Assembly (NCBI GenBank): GCA_934747885.1
Contig: CAKVHE010000002.1
Location: 186,001-250,000, forward strand
From: an uncultured Clostridia bacterium
GTDB lineage: Bacteria; Bacillota; Clostridia; Christensenellales; UBA1242
DNA length: 64,000 nt
Direction of reading: 5' to 3'
The notes beneath the pieces are model-generated. The model had not been told where the DNA came from. It made no database searches and worked only from the letters and a program-made list of their open reading frames with translations. The position numbers were made by a program, and so were the translations under genes. Shown in pieces: positions 60,020 to 64,000 of this stretch; within the stretch, counting starts at the first letter, position 1, and each line of letters begins with the position of its first letter.

Positions 60020-61384
60020 ATGGAAAATAATCAAAACCAAGACAATTTAACCGAAGAACAAAACAAAGTTCCGGAAAAGTCGAGCGCAAAAGACGCGCTT
60101 GACAGCTTGGTTTTTAGCGAATTAAACGACGAAGAAAAAGAGCAACTACTTGCGCCAATAAAGGTAGATTTAAATGCCGAAGGCGAGGGTAAAGTTGCCG
60201 AAGTCGCGTTAGAGTCGGTCGTTAAAGAAAAAATTGAGGACGCGGTAAAACTTACCGAACCTAAAAAACGAAAAAAGAACATATTTGTTAGCGTGATACT
60301 TTTGGCTATCAATTTGGTAATTGTGTTTTTCTTGGCAAAATCTCTTTTTTCGTCGGCAGAAGATGCGTCAATCATAAACTTAATTGGTTCTCGTGGCAAA
60401 TCTTTAAATTATTTATGGTGTGTGCTTGGTTGCTTTATTGTGGCAATGCTGGCCGACACGTGTTGTTTGTATGCTTTAATTAAACATACCACCGGACAAA
60501 GGCGTCCGTTTTTGGCATACAAGGCAGCAGCAGTAGGTAAGTATTACGAGGCGGTAACGCCGTTATCGGCGGGCGGGCAACCTGCGCAACTTATTTATCT
60601 TGCAAAGCGTAAGATTTCGCCCGGTGTGGCAACCAGTATTCCAATAATTCGTACTACACTATTAAATTTGTTCACCATTTTGATGGCGCTCGTTAGTTTT
60701 TTGATATTTTTGCCAAAACTCCCAACGCCTAATAGCTTTTTGTCTATACTAACAGGTATATTAAAAATTTTGGCGTATATTGGTATTGTCTTTAATACTT
60801 TTTATCTTGTTACCATAATGACTATTGCGTTTAGTCGTTCGTTTGGTAGAAGTTTGGCTAGAACAATAGTAAAAGTACAATACAAATTACATTTGGTAAA
60901 AGATTATCGCAAGGCATACCGCAAACTTATTAACCATGTTATTGAGTTTCAGGCGTCCTTAAAATATTTAAAAAGTGATTGGAAGCTTTTGCTTTCGTGT
61001 ATACTTTCCATTTCTGTGGAAGTGCTGGCTTATGCATCGGTGCCGTTCTTTATTGTGCTCGCGCTAAATGGGGCACCGCAAGTGGAAGGACTTAATACCC
61101 TTACCTTTTTGTTTGTAAGTATGGCAATGTATTATGTCTGTTTTATGGCGTCGGCGTACATACCTTTGCCGGGTGGTACTGGTATGATGGAAATATCCTT
61201 TGTTATTTTGTTTACGCCGTATATTGGAATGAACTTTGTTGCGTGGGGCTTTCTGATTTGGCGCCTTGGCACTTATTATCTAAATATATTGCAAGGAATT
61301 GTGATAATTATTGGCGACATGATAGCAAGTGTTATAAAGCCTAAAACGGTAAAAAATACTGTCAGTGAAGTGGTGCCAAAATAA
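60020..61384 (+). CDS. Lysylphosphatidylglycerol synthase TM-domain / YbhN-like flippase
   Basis: A 454-residue protein with a polar, acidic N-terminal region (about residues 1-85) and then eight or so membrane helices of the UPF0104/AglD type, with the conserved KYYEAVTPLSAGGQPAQ and PLPGGTGMMEISF segments. Relatives are the flippase part of MprF without the synthase domain. It may move a lipid or glycolipid; the substrate is unknown. The leaderless promoter is among the clearest in the window. Confidence 0.85.
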   Translation: MENNQNQDNLTEEQNKVPEKSSAKDALDSLVFSELNDEEKEQLLAPIKVDLNAEGEGKVAEVALESVVKEKIEDAVKLTEPKKRKKNIFVSVILLAINLVIVFFLAKSLFSSAEDASIINLIGSRGKSLNYLWCVLGCFIVAMLADTCCLYALIKHTTGQRRPFLAYKAAAVGKYYEAVTPLSAGGQPAQLIYLAKRKISPGVATSIPIIRTTLLNLFTILMALVSFLIFLPKLPTPNSFLSILTGILKILAYIGIVFNTFYLVTIMTIAFSRSFGRSLARTIVKVQYKLHLVKDYRKAYRKLINHVIEFQASLKYLKSDWKLLLSCILSISVEVLAYASVPFFIVLALNGAPQVEGLNTLTFLFVSMAMYYVCFMASAYIPLPGGTGMMEISFVILFTPYIGMNFVAWGFLIWRLGTYYLNILQGIVIIIGDMIASVIKPKTVKNTVSEVVPK

Positions 61385-61407
61385 TTTTTAATTAAAAGTA
61401 TAAAAAA

Positions 61408-61443
61408 TCTCCTTTTGTCAATCATTTGATTAAGAAAAGGAGA
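61408..61443 (+). promoter_or_regulatory. Inverted repeat pairing the Shine-Dalgarno of the SpoIIQ-like gene
   Basis: Perfect 9-bp arms TCTCCTTTT (61408-61416) and AAAAGGAGA (61435-61443) with an 18-nt loop. The right arm is the Shine-Dalgarno. No T run follows, so this is not a terminator; it may limit translation. Confidence 0.6.
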
Positions 61444-61449
61444 GAAAAT

Positions 61450-62070
61450 ATGAATAAAGGAAAAGTTAAAAATTTTTTAAAGAAAAACGCCTATGTGATT
61501 ACGGTTTCACTTTGTGCCGTTGCCATTTTTTCTGCGCTAGTTATTTCAGTTATTGCAAAAAACAATAGTTTGAAAGATCTTCCACCAATGGATGATGTTA
61601 AGCAAGAAACGCCAAAAAAACCTGACGAAGCACACGCAACGTCAAACCCAGAAACAAACGTGTTTATTTGTCCAATAAGTGATTATACCAGTGTGGTTGG
61701 TTACAGCGAAGACCAACTAGTTAAAAATGAAACTTTGGGCGAATGGACCACTCATTTGGGCATAGATTACCTTGCACCAAGTGGCACAAAAGTTGTTGCT
61801 GCCGGCAAAGGTAAAGTTGAGTCGGTGGAATACAGCAGTTTGTATGGCACCATGGTGGTAATTGACCACGGCGAAAATATCAAAACCGTTTACAAATCTT
61901 TAAGCAATGCAGTTTTGGTAGAAGTTGGTCAAGAAGTTAATGCCGGTGACGAAATTGGAGTGGTTTCGGCAAGTGCGGGAACCGAAGCAAATCTTGGTGA
62001 CCATTTACACTTTGAAGTCTTGGAAAATGGCGTTGAAGTTGACCCAAACAAATATCTTGAAATAAAATAA
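61450..62070 (+). CDS. spoIIQ: M23-family membrane protein, SpoIIQ-like
   Basis: A 206-residue protein with one N-terminal membrane helix (about 15-36), a Pro/Glu-rich linker and a LytM (M23) domain. Zinc-ligand positions are kept (His102, Asp106 in HLGID; His187 in HLHFE), but the usual YAHLS catalytic His is Ser (YKSLS, Ser151), as I recall for SpoIIQ. SpoIIQ pairs with SpoIIIAH to connect forespore and mother cell during engulfment. AAGGAGAG precedes ATG 61450. Plain M23 peptidase is the alternative, but the YKSLS change and length favour SpoIIQ. Confidence 0.7.
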   Translation: MNKGKVKNFLKKNAYVITVSLCAVAIFSALVISVIAKNNSLKDLPPMDDVKQETPKKPDEAHATSNPETNVFICPISDYTSVVGYSEDQLVKNETLGEWTTHLGIDYLAPSGTKVVAAGKGKVESVEYSSLYGTMVVIDHGENIKTVYKSLSNAVLVEVGQEVNAGDEIGVVSASAGTEANLGDHLHFEVLENGVEVDPNKYLEIK

Positions 62071-62076
62071 ATTAAG

Positions 62077-62109
62077 CAAAAGCCCTGCCAATTTTGGTAG
62101 GGCTTTTTG
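62077..62109. terminator. Bidirectional terminator
   Basis: Stem AAAAGCCCTGCCAA / TTGGTAGGGCTTTTT between converging genes. Confidence 0.9.
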
Positions 62110-62113
62110 ATGC

Positions 62114-62827
62114 TTAGTTGTCCACTTTGTCCCAAAGGTTGTATCTTTCGGGTGAACTTATGGCTCGCAAAATACTTTCCTTGGTGTGGGGGCAAAGCGT
62201 TTCAAGGTTTTTAATAACTTCTTTAACTTCTTGACGTTTGGTGTGCTTGTCTGCTGGACAAGGGTTAAAGAAAATTGGGTACCCGCTGGACTCGCGAATT
62301 ACCTCGGTTTCGTACATAAATATCATAGGACGAATAACCGTGATGCCGGTTTGGCTCATAAAAGATTTTGGTGCAAAGGTAGAAAGGCGGTTTTCAAAGC
62401 ACAAACTTAGTAAAAATGTTTCAATGGTGTCGTCTAAATGGTGGCCAAGTGCTAGTTTGTTGCATCCGTTTTCTTTGGCGGTAGAGCACAAAATGCCACG
62501 ACGCAATTTTGCACACAAACTACATGGATTTTTTTCTTTACGAATTTCAAAAACTACTTTGTAAATGTCAGAAGGGACAATTTTGTATTCTACATCGCGC
62601 TCTTTACAAAAGTTGATTAAGCCGGAAAAGTCAGCACCTTCAAAGCCCATATCTACGGTAATTGCAAGTAGTTCAAAATTTTCTTTTGCAATTTTTTTGT
62701 AGCATGAAAAAAGGTCAAGTAGCAACAAACTATCTTTTCCGCCTGATAGTCCAATTGCAATTTTATCGCCTTCTTGCACAAGGTTGTATTTTTTTATTGC
62801 CTTAATAAATTTACTCAGTCTGTTCAT
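62114..62827 (-). CDS. ttcA: tRNA 2-thiocytidine biosynthesis protein TtcA-like
   Basis: PP-loop ATPase that thiolates C32 of tRNA. The 237-residue protein has the SGGKDS P-loop, CSLCAKLRRG (two Cys that bind an Fe-S cluster with a later one in NPCPA) and LGHHLDDTIETFLLSL. The group also contains related TtcA/TtuA enzymes, so the exact base is not certain. The ATG lies 8 nt from a -10 TATAAT, without a Shine-Dalgarno. Confidence 0.87.
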   Translation of the reverse strand: MNRLSKFIKAIKKYNLVQEGDKIAIGLSGGKDSLLLLDLFSCYKKIAKENFELLAITVDMGFEGADFSGLINFCKERDVEYKIVPSDIYKVVFEIRKEKNPCSLCAKLRRGILCSTAKENGCNKLALGHHLDDTIETFLLSLCFENRLSTFAPKSFMSQTGITVIRPMIFMYETEVIRESSGYPIFFNPCPADKHTKRQEVKEVIKNLETLCPHTKESILRAISSPERYNLWDKVDN

Positions 62828-62835
62828 AGGTTGGT

Positions 62836-62864
62836 ATTATAATTTAACAAATAAAAAATTTCAA
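62836..62864 (-). promoter_or_regulatory. Promoter of ttcA-like gene
   Basis: Minus strand -35 TTGAAA (62859-62864), 17-bp spacer, -10 TATAAT (62836-62841); start codon 8 nt downstream. Confidence 0.75.
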
Positions 62865-62925
62865 GTTGTTTTTGAGTAATAATTTTAGCAAAAAAACAAA
62901 AAACTAATAAAGCCTACCAATTCGT

Positions 62926-62954
62926 TTGACAAAATTTTTTAATTTTTATATACT
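62926..62954 (+). promoter_or_regulatory. Promoter of Ig-like lipoprotein gene
   Basis: -35 TTGACA (62926-62931), 17-bp spacer, -10 TATACT (62949-62954). Confidence 0.8.
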
Positions 62955-62993
62955 TTAAGTAATTAAGTGGTAAAAGGAAGATTATGAAAAAAA

Positions 62994-64000
62994 GTTTTAA
63001 ACTAATATTGTCTTTATTGGTTATTTGCCTTGGTGCTGTTGTTTTTACCGCTTGCGGAAACGAAACAACCTTGGTTACTGGTGTTAGTTTTTACAACGAA
63101 GAAATATATGCTAGTATTGGGGAAGAATTAAATCTAAACTACAAAATTTTCCCAAACAACTCTACCAACAAAAAGGTGACTTTTTGGTCTTCAAATCCGG
63201 CAGTCGCTTCGGTTCAAAGTGACGGAAAAGTAAAAGTTTTGGGGGCGGGTGAAACCTCAATTGTGGTAAGAACAGTTGATGGTGGCTATGAGGATAATGT
63301 AAAAATTATTACTTATGTAGATCCAACCTCTCTTTCGTGGGATACCAGTGATGGCGTTATTATGCCGGCGCCAAGCGGAGCCGCGTATGACTATTACGCT
63401 TCAATGGCAATAAATCAGGTTATAAAATTAAAACCTAGTTTCTTTTTAAACGCGGTAGAATCGGCGGAAGTTACCAATCGAAAGGTAAAATTTACCTCTT
63501 CAAACCCAACAAACATTAGTGTGGTTGATGAGGCAGAAGGGCTAGTTAAGGCCATAAACAATGTTTTGGATTCAAATGGTGAAGCATATAGTGACATAAG
63601 AGCAACCATAACCACCGAAACCGGCGAAAAGACTGTGGTTTGCAGAGTGTTTATTAACGAATATGCATCGCTAAACAACTTGTATTTAAACTATAAAATT
63701 GGTGGCAAACCGGTACTAGTAAAAAGAGATGGTAGTGACACAATTTCACTTACCAAAAACAGTGGAAGCAAAGAGTTTTATGCCTTTATTTTAAACCAAA
63801 CCGAAAAGAAAAAGACCGACCTAGATATGACGTTTTCTAGTTCAAATGAAAATGTGTTTACGGTGCAAACTGTGAGTAATGCAGATGGTATTTTTGGTTT
63901 GACTATAACGCCAGTAAACGAAGGTACGGGAACCCTTTATGTTAGCACAACTTGCAACAATAGTGAAGGCAAAAAAATCCGTATAGCCATTAACATAAAA
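62994..64000 (+). CDS. Lipoprotein with bacterial Ig-like (BIG_2) domains, 3' end cut by window
   Basis: The frame stays open from ATG 62994 to the window end (335 residues visible). It starts with a signal peptide and lipobox-like FTAC (Cys24). Repeated Ig-like segments follow (VTFWSSNPAVASVQSDGKVKVLG split at 60-85, and VKFTSSNPTNISVVDEAEG), the BIG_2 pattern of surface adhesins and cell-wall proteins. AAGGAAG precedes the ATG. Function beyond surface location is not known. Confidence 0.85.

Overview
This window looks like chromosomal DNA from an AT-rich, endospore-forming Firmicute, most likely an uncultured clostridial lineage. Evidence for that placement is an RF2 of Bacillus/Clostridium type, an mrnC-rlmB-sigH block, dnaX-ebfC-recR, a glmU-like/pth/mfd/PrsA-like block, walJ...rlmH-tadA, a DnaI/DnaD primosome pair, and several sporulation genes: sigH, a CwlD-like amidase, dipicolinate synthase dpaA/dpaB and a SpoIIQ-like M23 protein. 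Most of the window is ordinary, densely packed core genome. No phage, insertion sequence, CRISPR array or reverse transcriptase was seen.

Layout. 1-1.8 kb: two unknown genes, the first cut by the window edge. 1.9-4.0 kb: prfB and tsaD. 4.0-5.5 kb (minus): a Cys-rich membrane protein and the CwlD-like amidase. 5.6-11.1 kb: mrnC-rlmB-sigH-dnaX-ebfC-recR, then dinB. 11.4-16.1 kb: a heterodimeric ABC exporter and a type I phosphodiesterase. 16.2-21.7 kb: a divergent lysine/dipicolinate locus (asd, lysC and a P-loop ATPase leftward; dpaA, dpaB, dapA rightward) in which aspartate-semialdehyde production feeds DapA and then spore dipicolinate. 22-31.9 kb: two tRNAs, a radical SAM protein, pyrophosphatase, a lipid/glycan pair, small unknowns and an iscR-like/nifS/nifU operon. 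34.3-57.2 kb: alcohol dehydrogenase, typA, DnaI/DnaD, sbcDC, an M1 peptidase, walJ-CPBP-rlmH-tadA, and glmU-like-pth-mfd-foldase. 60-64 kb: a flippase-like membrane protein, SpoIIQ-like, ttcA and a truncated Ig-like lipoprotein.

The unusual part is a duplicated gene cassette at about 32.0-34.3 kb and 57.4-59.9 kb. Each copy encodes an exported protein of about 620 residues with a conserved N-terminal part and a divergent C-terminal domain resembling DUF6273. Each is preceded by the same leader: a promoter, a GTTAGT-N5-ACTAAC palindrome at the predicted transcript start, a strong Shine-Dalgarno, a 28-codon micro-ORF containing a 12-G run, and hairpins. A 131-nt stretch of the leader is identical in both copies although the proteins have diverged. 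The three possible reading frames after the G run end at different positions relative to the leader hairpins, which suggests a phase-variable or slippage-sensitive attenuator. The second copy adds a multi-branched RNA-like fold with a competing alternative strand.

Other regulatory signals: a 25-bp operator with E. coli IscR type-1 geometry before nifS; an A10 slippery run in dnaX with immediate stops in both other frames; and nine genes whose -10 box lies only 5-10 nt before the start codon with no usable Shine-Dalgarno, suggesting frequent leaderless mRNAs. All functional names come from reading motifs and gene order by eye; no database search was run.
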